In this document: one piece after another, positions 1-8,063 of the stretch | Layout of the letters: every line of letters begins with the position of its first letter | Position numbering within the stretch: position 1 is the first letter of the stretch | NCBI GenBank assembly: GCA_036337945.1 | Contig: JAYZDF010000044.1 | Coordinates: forward strand, 1 to 54,454 | DNA length: 54,454 nt | Direction of reading: 5' to 3' | Origin: JAYZDF01 sp036337945 | Lineage (GTDB): Bacteria > Myxococcota > Kuafuiibacteriia > Kuafuiibacteriales > Kuafuiibacteriaceae | The notes under the pieces: generated by a model | The model's database searches: none | What the model was told of the DNA's origin: nothing | What the model saw: the letters and a program-made list of their open reading frames with translations, nothing else | Translations under genes and position numbers: made by a program

Positions 1-1
1 G

Positions 2-178
2 ATACGATTTGAGGGAACGGTCACGACATCTATCACGCCGGGCAAAGACGCATGGGTGATCATGAAAGTTCGCGGAAATCAGAGTCACTCACAACATGCG
101 GCGACTCGTCCAAGCTGGGGCTTCACCAACCCAGTCTTCATTGATGGAAATGGTGACGGTCGCTGGACGATGAAATAG
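2..178 (+). CDS. C-terminal fragment of a probable PHP-type (CehA/McbA-like) metallohydrolase
   Basis: An open frame runs from the left edge to a TAG at 176-178, giving the last 58 residues of a protein that begins outside the window. It ends with FTNPVFIDGNGDGRW and then TMK. Tails of the type 'FTNP.F.D.DGDGRW' are familiar from the C-termini of CehA/McbA-like PHP metallohydrolases, which are usually secreted. That family link is from memory of the motif, not from a search. The catalytic domain is not in the window, so the function is unproven. The gene converges on the RNA helicase gene, with the repeat block in between. Confidence 0.5.
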   Translation: MRFEGTVTTSITPGKDAWVIMKVRGNQSHSQHAATRPSWGFTNPVFIDGNGDGRWTMK

Positions 179-300
179 TCTGTCGGAATAATTCAGTTTC
201 GAACGGCTTACGTGACATTGATGTGAGCCGCATACTTTTGTCATCACGAGGAACACCTTGATAAATGATATAGGAGTGATGGCTCTTTTTTCTGAAGTCT

Positions 301-514
301 GAAAATAATTACTTTCAGCGGAGTCATTCAACTAAGGTGCGAGACCCTTCTCTCGGCTTTCGCAGCGAAAATAATTACTTTCGGGGCTAAACTACAAGTT
401 ATGTGTCGGAGTTTGCTTTCGATTCTCACGGCGAAAATAATTACTTTCAGCGGGGCAGTTCAAGAGAGGTGAGAAAGTCTCTTTTCGGCTTTCGCAGCGA
501 AAATAATTACTTTC
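301..514. repeat. Four copies of a 16-bp near-palindrome at exact 66-bp spacing (two 132-bp units)
   Basis: GAAAATAATTACTTTC occurs identically at 301-316, 367-382, 433-448 and 499-514, so each copy starts 66 bp after the last. It is palindromic except for one mismatched pair (A5/C12). Copies 1+2 and 3+4 form two similar units: the odd copies are followed by AGCGG and the even copies are preceded by TTTCGCAGC, which with the following GAAA makes a small hairpin. The intervening 50 bp are similar between units but diverged. The last copy contains the stop codon of the reverse-strand helicase gene (TAA, 507-509). The block lies between two convergent genes, where REP/BIME-like elements or bidirectional terminators are often found. 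Confidence 0.9.
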
Positions 515-2039
515 GCCCGCGACTATTTCGAGGGCGCCGCGTTTGGCTAGAGCTATTGCTTTTGCGTCCGCCGCGTCCCGCGTTGCGTCCACGAGGAGAA
601 GGTCTTTGAGAACCATTCCGATTGCGAGGTGAGCTGCGTCGTCCGCCCCGTTGTTTGACAGGCGGGCGTCCAGCTCTTTCGGCAATCCGTGCAGAGTGAA
701 AGGCTTCTTCGGAGTGAAGATCGTGGTCCAGGTCGTCGGGAATCGTCTTTTTGATCAAGCGCTCGATATCTCTGAGTTGCTGACCTTCTTCAGCGCTACA
801 TAGAGTCCAGGCTTGCCCGTCTGTACCCGCTCGAGCGGTGCGGCCAATACGGTGAACGTAGGTTTCGGCCTCGACCGGAAGATCAAAATTCACGACATCA
901 GAGACACCATCGACATCGATGCCGCGAGCGGCAATATCGGTAGCGACAAGAACTTTGATTTCGCCGCTTCGAAAGCCGGCGAGGGCTTTGGTTCGTGCAG
1001 CTTGGCTGCGGTTTCCATGAATAGGTGCTGCCGTGATGCCCGTGTCTACAAGAGTTTTGGTGACTCGGTTGGCCTTGTACTTCATTTGGGTGAAGACAAT
1101 TGCGCGTCCCACTTTTGGCTGCTGAAGTATCTGAACCAGCGCCTTTTCTTTTTGTTTCGGGTCGATGAAGAGTACGCGTTGCTGGATCTTCTCAACGGTG
1201 GGCTTACCTGGGTCAATACTTACTCGTACCGGGTCTGTGAGCATGCTATTCGCGAGCTTCTTGATTTCCGGAGAGAGAGTGGCTGAGAAGAACGCGGTCC
1301 TTCGGTTTTTCGGAAGCTTCTCAAGGATTCTATTGATGTCTCGAATAAAGCCCATATCGAGCATTCGATCGGCTTCATCGAGCACAAAGGTTCGAACATC
1401 GCTCAAGTTGACAAAGCGTTGCTGCATTAGGTCCAGAAGTCGCCCCGGAGTCGCGACGACGATATCGACGCCTTTGTCCATTGCTCGCTCTTGCGGTCCC
1501 TGTTTAACGCCGCCAAAAATAACCGTGTGCTCAATCGGTAAAAATGTCCCGTATGTGGCAATACTATCGCCGATTTGGGCGGCCAGCTCTCGGGTCGGGG
1601 CTAAGATGAGGACCTTAGGACGACGTTTGTGACTGCGGCGGTAATCGACACTCAACTGCTGCAGGATAGGAATGGTGAATGCCGCGGTTTTGCCTGTCCC
1701 AGTCTGGGCGCTTCCCAGGATATCTTTACCTTCAAGCTGAGGAGGAATGGCTTGTGATTGAATGGGCGTCGGTTTTTCGTAACCTTCACCATGCAAAGCG
1801 TATTGTATCTCGGGAATAAGTGAAGCGAACTCACCGGAGAGTTCGATTGGTTCTCGGTCTTCGATAGAAGCAACTTCACGTTCTTTAGGTTCAGCGGAAG
1901 CTTTCGCTGGGTCACGCTTTGACGATTTGCGGGGCCCTTTTCCGTTGCGGCGAGCCGAATGCGCAGACTTTGGTTTACGTCGCCGATTCGGACTTTTCTT
2001 TTTGTTCGCCTTGGGCGCACGTTTGTCTTGTGTTCTCAT
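507..2039 (-). CDS. rhlE: DEAD-box ATP-dependent RNA helicase, RhlE type
   Basis: This 510-residue protein unwinds or remodels RNA using ATP in the cytoplasm. In order it shows a Lys/Arg-rich N-terminal tail of about 65 residues, a Q motif (KPTPIQSQAIP), Walker A (AQTGTGKT), the PTRELA motif, VLDEADRML (motif II), FFSATL (motif III), a second RecA domain with VATDIAARGIDVDGV, and HRIGRTARAG (motif VI). The C-terminus is a basic Arg/Gly/Ser-rich tail typical of RhlE-type helicases that bind RNA non-specifically. All catalytic motifs are intact. The last residues (GRK-stop) are encoded by a copy of the 66-bp-spaced repeat, so the repeat has supplied the end of the gene. The start is the ATG at 2039; no clear Shine-Dalgarno is visible before it. 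RhlE rather than DbpA or CsdA is chosen from overall pattern, not by search. Confidence 0.93.
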   Translation of the reverse strand: MRTQDKRAPKANKKKSPNRRRKPKSAHSARRNGKGPRKSSKRDPAKASAEPKEREVASIEDREPIELSGEFASLIPEIQYALHGEGYEKPTPIQSQAIPPQLEGKDILGSAQTGTGKTAAFTIPILQQLSVDYRRSHKRRPKVLILAPTRELAAQIGDSIATYGTFLPIEHTVIFGGVKQGPQERAMDKGVDIVVATPGRLLDLMQQRFVNLSDVRTFVLDEADRMLDMGFIRDINRILEKLPKNRRTAFFSATLSPEIKKLANSMLTDPVRVSIDPGKPTVEKIQQRVLFIDPKQKEKALVQILQQPKVGRAIVFTQMKYKANRVTKTLVDTGITAAPIHGNRSQAARTKALAGFRSGEIKVLVATDIAARGIDVDGVSDVVNFDLPVEAETYVHRIGRTARAGTDGQAWTLCSAEEGQQLRDIERLIKKTIPDDLDHDLHSEEAFHSARIAERAGRPPVKQRGGRRSSPRNRNGSQRPSPRGRNAGRGGRKSNSSSQTRRPRNSRGRK

Positions 2040-2462
2040 GAAAATCTAATATCCGTGACTGCTGCAGATTCTTTGGTGGATATGATCAAGGAACCGTCAC
2101 CGAGAATGGTGCACTGAAATTACTCGGCCGTCCTTAGTCGTAGTTTCTAAATTCGCCAAGGATAAAGTTTCGAAATGGTAAAAAAGAAGGATTGGAACGA
2201 AGAAAGCACATACTCAGTTGTTAATTATGTTTACGTAATCACTTAGGTTTTAGTTGTTGATCACAGAGCGCTCATCCACGAAGAGCACCCTTGATACCAT
2301 CTGAGACATTGCAGCTTTCGTGATTTCAACGGGAATGAACAGATTGAGATGTTTCGTAACGTCTAAAATCATAGGAGCGTTTGCACAGGGTGTGCTTACG
2401 TACAGTCCTACGGACATAGGCGTGTGTGGGCGTAAATATGTCCAGAGTACTCTTCGCGAAGT
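2040..2462. other. Intergenic stretch, no gene seen
   Basis: This stretch holds about 420 bp between the helicase start and the 3' end of the next reverse gene. All frames are short and I recognise no RNA gene or clear terminator. It must contain the helicase promoter close to 2040-2110, but I could not pick one convincingly. Confidence 0.5.
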
Positions 2463-3434
2463 TCAATTATAAATCTTCACCCAGGAGAAACTCACAACAT
2501 TGAACTTTACGGAACTATTGTAAGATTCTAGCGGCCCTACAAAAGTGACGCACGAACCCGTGCCTACGATATTTGATGAAGTGCGGAAAGTTACGGGAGC
2601 TCCCCGGCCGTAGTCGAGTTCCCAGCAGCGGGAAGTCCTGCCGCAGTCTGCGCCTTCGCCTTCTAATCGTCCCGTAACGCGGACCAACCGTGGAACGTCA
2701 CTGGTTGTAAGTTCTCGGTCCGGTTCCCATATGTAAACCGGTTGATTCGAATCTTCGAGCTCCCAGTCGGTGGCTTGCTGTACTTGACCTTTTTCATAAT
2801 AGCGCTGAACTTTTGTCACACGAAAAGATATCTTTTGGCCGGTTCGAACCTCAAAGCTCGGATATTCATCTTCAGTTATTTCTGGGTAATAAAGACGGAC
2901 TTCGATGATGCCTTTACCGTCCGCGACCCAAAAATTGGTTTTAAACCTTGGGATATCGGAATTTCCACGATGTGAGGTCGCAACGACGGTCGCGTTCGTA
3001 ATCATAATGTCGACGTCAGCCGTCTCATCATGCATTTGCGGTATGGCAGAAATGAGATTTTCGATACCTGCGTTATAATCTCTGGGATAAGGAGTGAAGA
3101 CAGCGGTACCGCCATTGGGAACTTCAGTGCCACCAATCTGACCCGTAAAAGCTGGGTCACCAACACATTCGGTCGAAGCACCTGCATCAGCGGGGTTCAT
3201 CATATTTCCTGCGTCCTGTGGAGCAGATGATGCATCCATGGGGCTGTTTTGGCTTGCGTCCAGGGCGAAGCCGGCGTCGGCGACAACCTCCACTCCAGTG
3301 TCAGGAGTTGATGAATTACCGCGGCGTGCAACTCGGCGGTCGTCGGTGGCGGCATCGCAGCTGAACAGTGCGAGAAAAGTGATTAGGCCGACGTAATAGC
3401 GGATGGACTGCATGGCCCGAACGATACTCCCCAT
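2463..3434 (-). CDS. Lipoprotein with a C-terminal OB-like beta domain, function unknown
   Basis: This is a 323-residue secreted lipoprotein. A short basic N-terminus and a hydrophobic stretch (YYVGLITFLALF) are followed by a Cys in an LFSC lipobox near residue 26. A low-complexity Asp/Ala/Gly/Ser linker to about residue 90 contains runs such as DASSAPQDAG, a style common in myxobacterial surface lipoproteins. The C-terminal 220 residues are rich in beta-type sequence (VDIMITNATVVATS, FWVADGKGIIEVRLYYP, LVRVTGRLEG) and resemble an OB-fold of the nucleic-acid or sugar-binding kind, but no family is certain. The ATG at 3434 has AAGG upstream; the ATG at 3413 is an alternative that keeps the signal peptide. 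No catalytic residues are apparent. Confidence 0.75.
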   Translation of the reverse strand: MGSIVRAMQSIRYYVGLITFLALFSCDAATDDRRVARRGNSSTPDTGVEVVADAGFALDASQNSPMDASSAPQDAGNMMNPADAGASTECVGDPAFTGQIGGTEVPNGGTAVFTPYPRDYNAGIENLISAIPQMHDETADVDIMITNATVVATSHRGNSDIPRFKTNFWVADGKGIIEVRLYYPEITEDEYPSFEVRTGQKISFRVTKVQRYYEKGQVQQATDWELEDSNQPVYIWEPDRELTTSDVPRLVRVTGRLEGEGADCGRTSRCWELDYGRGAPVTFRTSSNIVGTGSCVTFVGPLESYNSSVKFNVVSFSWVKIYN

Positions 3435-3505
3435 AAGCAGGCCTTTGCAATGTGTGGTTTCAGACTTTCTCCGGAGAAACCCAATGAGCGTCGGGATAGG
3501 ATGCC

Positions 3506-4699
3506 TCAGTTGAGCCAGCGGCTGATGCGGTCCAAGAGTGCCTTCATCGCGCTCCCATTCACTGGCAGTTCCTCTTCTGGTAAGTCCAGATGATCCATCG
3601 GGATTTCGGGCTGGTACTGTTCAAAAATGTGTCGGGTGAATTCGGTAGTATATTGGGGAAGCATACGGCCGCGACGAAAATCTCCGATCGGAATGCGTGC
3701 GGTCACGATCGTTTCTGTCAAATTACCTTGGGCCTGTGCGACAACTTCGCCTTCGGGGTTCACAACCAAAGAGCGGCCACCATATTTAGATTCGTGCGGA
3801 ATATTAGCCATGGCTGAGTAAACGTTGTTGACCATGGCGGTGTGAATCGCATCCGTCTCAAAATAAAGTGTCGCAGTTCGCAGAATAAGTTCCGCACCCT
3901 GCATAGCGAATGCTGCGAATACCAAAGGGTCAAGTTGTGCAGTGCTGACGGCGATGTTCCCGAACTCAGTTCGAATGACGGGCAGTTCTTCTTCGACTCC
4001 GTACTTCTCACGAAACTTCGTTCGCACACTCTCGACAGTTGTCGTTGTGATTTCAAAGGTACTGTAGAAGCGTTTGATATTGCGCGGCTTCCATACTTTT
4101 TTGAGAATTTCACCCTGTCGGTTGATGATGGTTGTCAGACTCAAAACGTGTCCTGGCCAATCCGAATCCTTCGCGTAGCTTCCGAAAATCACGTAGGCGT
4201 CGCAGTATTTAGCAAGCTCGGCCATGGCATCTGTTTCTTTTCCTGGAATATCGATAGCGATCGCCAGTTTTTCTCGCCGACTCCCGTACACGTATCCAGA
4301 GAATGGGAATTCATGAAACAGAATAATATCGGGACTGTCTCCTTGATCGCACGCGTCGTACCCCATTTGCGTGACGTGGGTTAGATTCGCTTGCATGGCC
4401 ATTTCAGGGGTATTGAAGTCTTCAACCGGACTTGCGTCACTCTGCACAATCTTCAGAACAATGTTTTCTTTTTCAAGCGGAACGGTCTTGTATCCACCGT
4501 TGGCTTGAACCAATTCTGGCAGTTTTGGTTTGTTCTCGGGCTCAACTTTCTCAATCGGTGACTCATCACAATCGGCTTCGGCGACTAAGGTAGGATCAAC
4601 AGGGTTCGGGTGGAGAATGGGCGGTGCCTGCAGGTTGCATCCGAAAAGTACGAATATTCCAACTGTGGAGAGGAGATAAAATGAGAGCGTTTTCTTCAT
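3506..4699 (-). CDS. Nitrilase-fold lipoprotein lacking the catalytic cysteine
   Basis: This is a carbon-nitrogen hydrolase-fold protein anchored as a lipoprotein (signal MKKTLSFYLLSTVGIFVLFGC, lipobox Cys at residue 21). Members of this superfamily cleave nitriles, amides or ureido groups with a Glu-Lys-Cys triad. Here Glu (HEFPFSGY, about residue 130) and Lys (VWKPRNIKR, about residue 204) are recognisable. The Cys position in the usual 'ICYD..FPE' segment reads VSTAQLDP, placing Ala at about residue 254 (codon GCA at 3938-3940, reverse). The protein is therefore probably not a classical amidase; it may bind a ligand or use other chemistry. The frame extends upstream to a TTG at 4723, but the ATG at 4699 gives the better signal peptide. 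It follows the previous lipoprotein in the same direction with about 70 bp between. Confidence 0.85.
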   Translation of the reverse strand: MKKTLSFYLLSTVGIFVLFGCNLQAPPILHPNPVDPTLVAEADCDESPIEKVEPENKPKLPELVQANGGYKTVPLEKENIVLKIVQSDASPVEDFNTPEMAMQANLTHVTQMGYDACDQGDSPDIILFHEFPFSGYVYGSRREKLAIAIDIPGKETDAMAELAKYCDAYVIFGSYAKDSDWPGHVLSLTTIINRQGEILKKVWKPRNIKRFYSTFEITTTTVESVRTKFREKYGVEEELPVIRTEFGNIAVSTAQLDPLVFAAFAMQGAELILRTATLYFETDAIHTAMVNNVYSAMANIPHESKYGGRSLVVNPEGEVVAQAQGNLTETIVTARIPIGDFRRGRMLPQYTTEFTRHIFEQYQPEIPMDHLDLPEEELPVNGSAMKALLDRISRWLN

Positions 4700-5193
4700 C
4701 AGTGCGGGGTGAAATAATGACAAGTGCGGTGACTGACTATGTTGATTTTGGAAAGACTGTGTTTCTGAATGAAGGCTTGATTAGAAATCCCAAATTATTA
4801 TGGATATTTGGAGTCTCTAAAGCATAGTCGTTCGAGCGCTAGACCGTGACAATCCCGACGCCATATCCATATTTATCAGCGAGTTCTCGAATGGTCATAA
4901 TTTGCTCTTTTCGATAGTTCTCCAAAAGAGGAGTGACCGGAGCACTTCGAAATACGAATCTGCCAAATAACGATTGTTTTGCCGAAAAATAACTTCTGCC
5001 TGGCGGTGAAAAGAAAAGACTTTCCACAATGAATAAGGGAGACCTTTCGCGAGTAGAAAATCTGTCGCTAGAACCCAAAAATCTTCGGGTTTAGAAATGA
5101 AGAAAAACTTAAGATGGTCGACGAGGATTGTACGGCTCGTTGATTTATATAGCTGGCGACTTTTCTTCCTGAATCAGAATTGACTTAAGTTTT

Positions 5194-5213
5194 GACCCTC
5201 ATTCACAAGGGTC
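5194..5213. repeat. Short inverted repeat, possible operator
   Basis: GACCCT (5194-5199) and AGGGTC (5208-5213) are perfect inverted arms around an 8-nt loop. They lie about 100 bp upstream of the extended -10 promoter. No T-run follows, so an operator or small RNA hairpin is more likely than a terminator. This is seen only as sequence symmetry and has no functional support. Confidence 0.35.
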
Positions 5214-5310
5214 GAACGCTGCATTGTGACGCTATTTTTCGATTCATCTGAAAATTAAACGTTTTGAATTACGCCAACTTTGCCTCTCATCACTTTTCGC
5301 AAGTAGCTTT

Positions 5311-5319
5311 TGGTAATAT
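5311..5319 (+). promoter_or_regulatory. Extended -10 promoter directly before a leaderless GTG start
   Basis: TGG-TAATAT matches the extended -10 consensus TGnTATAAT, with a weak -35 region. The T at 5319 is only nine bases before the GTG at 5329, so transcription would begin at or a few bases before the start codon. No Shine-Dalgarno fits upstream of that GTG. Together these suggest a leaderless mRNA for the phosphatase-like gene. Confidence 0.5.
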
Positions 5320-5328
5320 ATTCCCCCG

Positions 5329-7419
5329 GTGGCGACTTTACCCGACAATGATGTAACCATCACTCCTCAAGCTGGGCATACGTTCATGCAACTTCTCACC
5401 GCGGTCTTAGATCAGTATGACTATTGGACCTCTTTAAATGACCAAGAAAAGAGAGCGTATATCGCTCGCCTCCTTTCCGATGTGGACGTTCGAGGCGGGG
5501 GAGCAGTCATTACCGGGATTCAATTTAGAAGAGCTGCGTTGCATTTGCTCCCCGAGCTTTCCGCCTCCACTATTCTAGGACGACTCAACCTGAACCGAAT
5601 GCATCCGAATGCCAGGGCAGTAGAACTTAAGAACAGTTATGCAACTAAGTTTCGCGGTAGGTACCGGTCTACGACAATGCTTGCCGGCCAAAATATTGAT
5701 TTCGTCGGGGACCTAAACCACTTATATCAGACGAATAGCCAAAGACGCCTCGTATTCAGTGCGCTTGGCTGCCAAGGAACGAATACTGACTTCAAGAAGT
5801 GGGCGCTTGGCGCCCAAAAGAAAACAGCTGAATCTATGAAAACCTGGCATTTGGGGCAACGCCTCAATGGAAACCCAGTGACATTTAATTTTCTTTTAGG
5901 CGATAACTTTTATGAAGATGGACTGCCTCCGAGTGCCAAAGACGGAACCTGGGCAACGGGCGACAAAATGTACAAGAGCGCATATTTGGAGATGTATCGA
6001 GAACTTGGCCTGAAAGGTGGAATGTTTTCTAGAGCGAGACATCTTGATCAAAAGCTAGAAAATTACGTTTGTCTCGGCAATCATGACTACGGCTATCATG
6101 GGCACTCCATTCAACCTTCCGGAAATCATCTGAGTGACATCAATTCTTTTGAAAGTGCTATGCGGCAGGTCGAGTACACTTACTTGGCACGCCCTAATGG
6201 CGCAGGTTGGAATATGCCATTTCGTTATTACGCGCTCACCAGCGACGTAGCGAACTTTTTTGTGATTGATACGCAGACCTTTTTGTTCGACGAAGCTCAA
6301 CAAAGATGGCTCCGCGAGGCATATCAGGCATTGTCTGCAGGAAACGCAAAGTGGAATCTTCTTATGGGACACCACGGTTTTTTGACCTACGGAAAACGGC
6401 AACTCACTGCCAAGAAGCGTCGGGGTCTCGCGAATATGTTTCGCACTCAAGCTGCGGTCAACGCAGCCGATGATATAGAGCAGGAACGTGAGTCGGAAGG
6501 GATGCCCGCGGGAGTCACAGGCTCGGATATTTACGCAGCGGGTGCGACTTCTTTGACTGAAAATATCTGTTCTTTGATCTTCAATACCGTTGTTTTCGAC
6601 CTCGGGTTAGACTTTGACTTTAATGTCGTAGCCCATGACCATTTTATGGGAAGTGGCATGCTTCATTACCAACGGGGTGGAGCAAATCATTCGACGTATT
6701 ATATTCTCAGCGGCGGCGGAGGCGCGGGCGCTAAGCCTATGAAGATTTTCGGTAAGACTTTAGGTGACTACAACATCGTTTCGTTAGAAACGGCCGGTCC
6801 GAAACATTCGCTCGACATGATTCTCAATACGAACGGTTTCGCTACGTTTGACCTAAAAGCGAGAGAAGGCAAAGTCGAACTTCGCAATAGCAAGAATGAA
6901 GTTTATCACACGATAAACCTCATACGCGGCCCTAACGGCCCAACGGATAACATACGAAGCATTCGAAGCACTTTTGCAGGATTTCGCGAACCTCAGGACC
7001 TTTTTTCAAAATTGGGTGGCGGGTTTTACAAAACGGGTGGAAGGGCGAATGAACAATATAAACTTAAGCAAGTAGAAGGCCGATTCTTTTCGATTGATTG
7101 GGGTGCAGACCGAATTAGTTACCGGAAGCCTGATTCTACTTCAGAGGCAGGTCATTGCTCCTTGCGGGGTGTAGAGTCTGTGATTGTTGACCGCACAAAC
7201 CGAGTCGTGAAGAAATTGGGAGAAGACTGTCATATGCTCCTATTGAAACATACCGGCAAAAGCAGATGGTGGCATTTCATGCTTCAACCCAATCGGTTTG
7301 AAGATTTTGTTAAGTGGGTTACACACAGCCTCAGCCGATTTAGCCCTGACTGTGACATAGAAGAAGTTGAGACGGATCCTCTCGCGGACGCGATGGAATT
7401 ATTGTTCGGAGAAGAATAA
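5329..7419 (+). CDS. Purple-acid-phosphatase-like (calcineurin-fold) metallophosphoesterase
   Basis: This 696-residue protein has a central calcineurin-like phosphoesterase domain of the tartrate-resistant acid phosphatase type, roughly residues 140-480. Metal-ligand motifs visible in order are LLGDNFYEDG, CLGNHDYGYH, LLMGHHGFLTYG and VVAHDHFMG. The first motif, normally GDWG with a metal-binding Asp, reads LGCQG, so Asp is replaced by Cys; activity or metal use may be altered. About 135 residues precede the domain and about 200 follow, with no recognised fold. I see no signal peptide, so a cytoplasmic location or export by another route is possible. The start is GTG, supported only by the tight spacing to a -10 element; the first internal ATG is at 5386. 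It converges with the next gene with 2 bp between. The substrate is unknown. Confidence 0.8.
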   Translation: MATLPDNDVTITPQAGHTFMQLLTAVLDQYDYWTSLNDQEKRAYIARLLSDVDVRGGGAVITGIQFRRAALHLLPELSASTILGRLNLNRMHPNARAVELKNSYATKFRGRYRSTTMLAGQNIDFVGDLNHLYQTNSQRRLVFSALGCQGTNTDFKKWALGAQKKTAESMKTWHLGQRLNGNPVTFNFLLGDNFYEDGLPPSAKDGTWATGDKMYKSAYLEMYRELGLKGGMFSRARHLDQKLENYVCLGNHDYGYHGHSIQPSGNHLSDINSFESAMRQVEYTYLARPNGAGWNMPFRYYALTSDVANFFVIDTQTFLFDEAQQRWLREAYQALSAGNAKWNLLMGHHGFLTYGKRQLTAKKRRGLANMFRTQAAVNAADDIEQERESEGMPAGVTGSDIYAAGATSLTENICSLIFNTVVFDLGLDFDFNVVAHDHFMGSGMLHYQRGGANHSTYYILSGGGGAGAKPMKIFGKTLGDYNIVSLETAGPKHSLDMILNTNGFATFDLKAREGKVELRNSKNEVYHTINLIRGPNGPTDNIRSIRSTFAGFREPQDLFSKLGGGFYKTGGRANEQYKLKQVEGRFFSIDWGADRISYRKPDSTSEAGHCSLRGVESVIVDRTNRVVKKLGEDCHMLLLKHTGKSRWWHFMLQPNRFEDFVKWVTHSLSRFSPDCDIEEVETDPLADAMELLFGEE

Positions 7420-7421
7420 TG

Positions 7422-8063
7422 TTATTGTTGAGTTGCACCTTTCCACATCGGTGAACTCATCGTCTTCGTAAAATCTGAGAACATTAGATTGAACGAAATA
7501 CTGAGCCTATTCTTTGTGCTTCGGTTGGGAGGAACAGCATGCCTGAACCAAGCCGGAAAAATAAGTAAGGTTCCATCTGTGACCGTGAGTGTAACCATGT
7601 TCGAGTTTTGTTCGGTTTTCTGAGTGAATTTTGGGGTTGTCATTTCCAGCTGCTGCCTTGGCTCGAAAAAGCAGATTTGGTCGCCACCTTTTGGTGCATC
7701 TACATAGTAGACACCACTTAGATAGTTGTTTGGATGAATATGAGGTTGATGGCCTGTTCCCGGTGGATTGAGATTGCCCCAGCAACCCGTAATATCGAGC
7801 GCCTTTTGCTCGGTTTGTAAGAAGTCCAGGATGCTCGCGCCCGCTTGCTCTATGATTTTCGTGAGTTCGTTGAACTCTCGTTCTTTATGAAGATGATTCG
7901 GAGTTTGAATCGATTCCCGAACTTCATCACTTTCAGCGACAGGCAGCTGTTCGAAGATACTCTTCTTTAGAGTTGCGTTTAGACTCGCGTACTCTGATTC
8001 TGGCAGCTTAATCTCCCAGACGTGTGTAGGAAATAGTTGATAGATCTCATTTCGCGTTTCCAT
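7422..8063 (-). CDS. TIGR02466-type putative 2-oxoglutarate/Fe(II) oxygenase
   Basis: This is a protein of about 213 residues of the family first described as conserved hypothetical TIGR02466, now treated as 2OG-Fe(II)-dependent oxygenases. Supporting segments are an N-terminal LFPTHVWEI typical of the family, a GCWGNLNPPG turn, the metal region QPHIHPNNYLSGVYYV, FFEPR, and the distal LIFPAWFRHAVPPNRS where His and a following Arg (binding 2OG in the family) are seen. The carboxylate ligand is not certain from sequence alone. The ATG at 8063 is preferred; the frame stays open to 8102 but those residues do not match the family. The substrate may be a protein or small molecule. It is divergent from the ATP-grasp gene, and the two 5' ends touch or overlap, so a shared regulatory region is likely. 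Confidence 0.8.
   Translation of the reverse strand: METRNEIYQLFPTHVWEIKLPESEYASLNATLKKSIFEQLPVAESDEVRESIQTPNHLHKEREFNELTKIIEQAGASILDFLQTEQKALDITGCWGNLNPPGTGHQPHIHPNNYLSGVYYVDAPKGGDQICFFEPRQQLEMTTPKFTQKTEQNSNMVTLTVTDGTLLIFPAWFRHAVPPNRSTKNRLSISFNLMFSDFTKTMSSPMWKGATQQ

Larger units (their letters stand above)
4700..5328. other. Long intergenic region between divergent genes
   Basis: About 630 bp separate the nitrilase-like gene (reverse) from the phosphatase-like gene (forward). One 79-codon reverse frame (4839-5078) shows no domain, no convincing ribosome site and a biased composition, and I do not call it. Visible elements are an inverted repeat at 5194-5213 and an extended -10 promoter at 5311-5319, listed separately. 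The rest is AT-rich and unassigned. Confidence 0.5.

Noticed and set aside
301..514. Regularly spaced 16-bp repeats as a CRISPR array
   Set aside because: Repeats are only 16 bp and the 50-bp spacers are themselves similar between alternate units; no cas gene is near. They form a 132-bp duplicated unit, not an array with unique spacers.
4839..5078. 79-codon reverse frame in the long intergenic region
   Set aside because: No domain, no ribosome site, biased Ser/Phe/Arg composition and no operon context.
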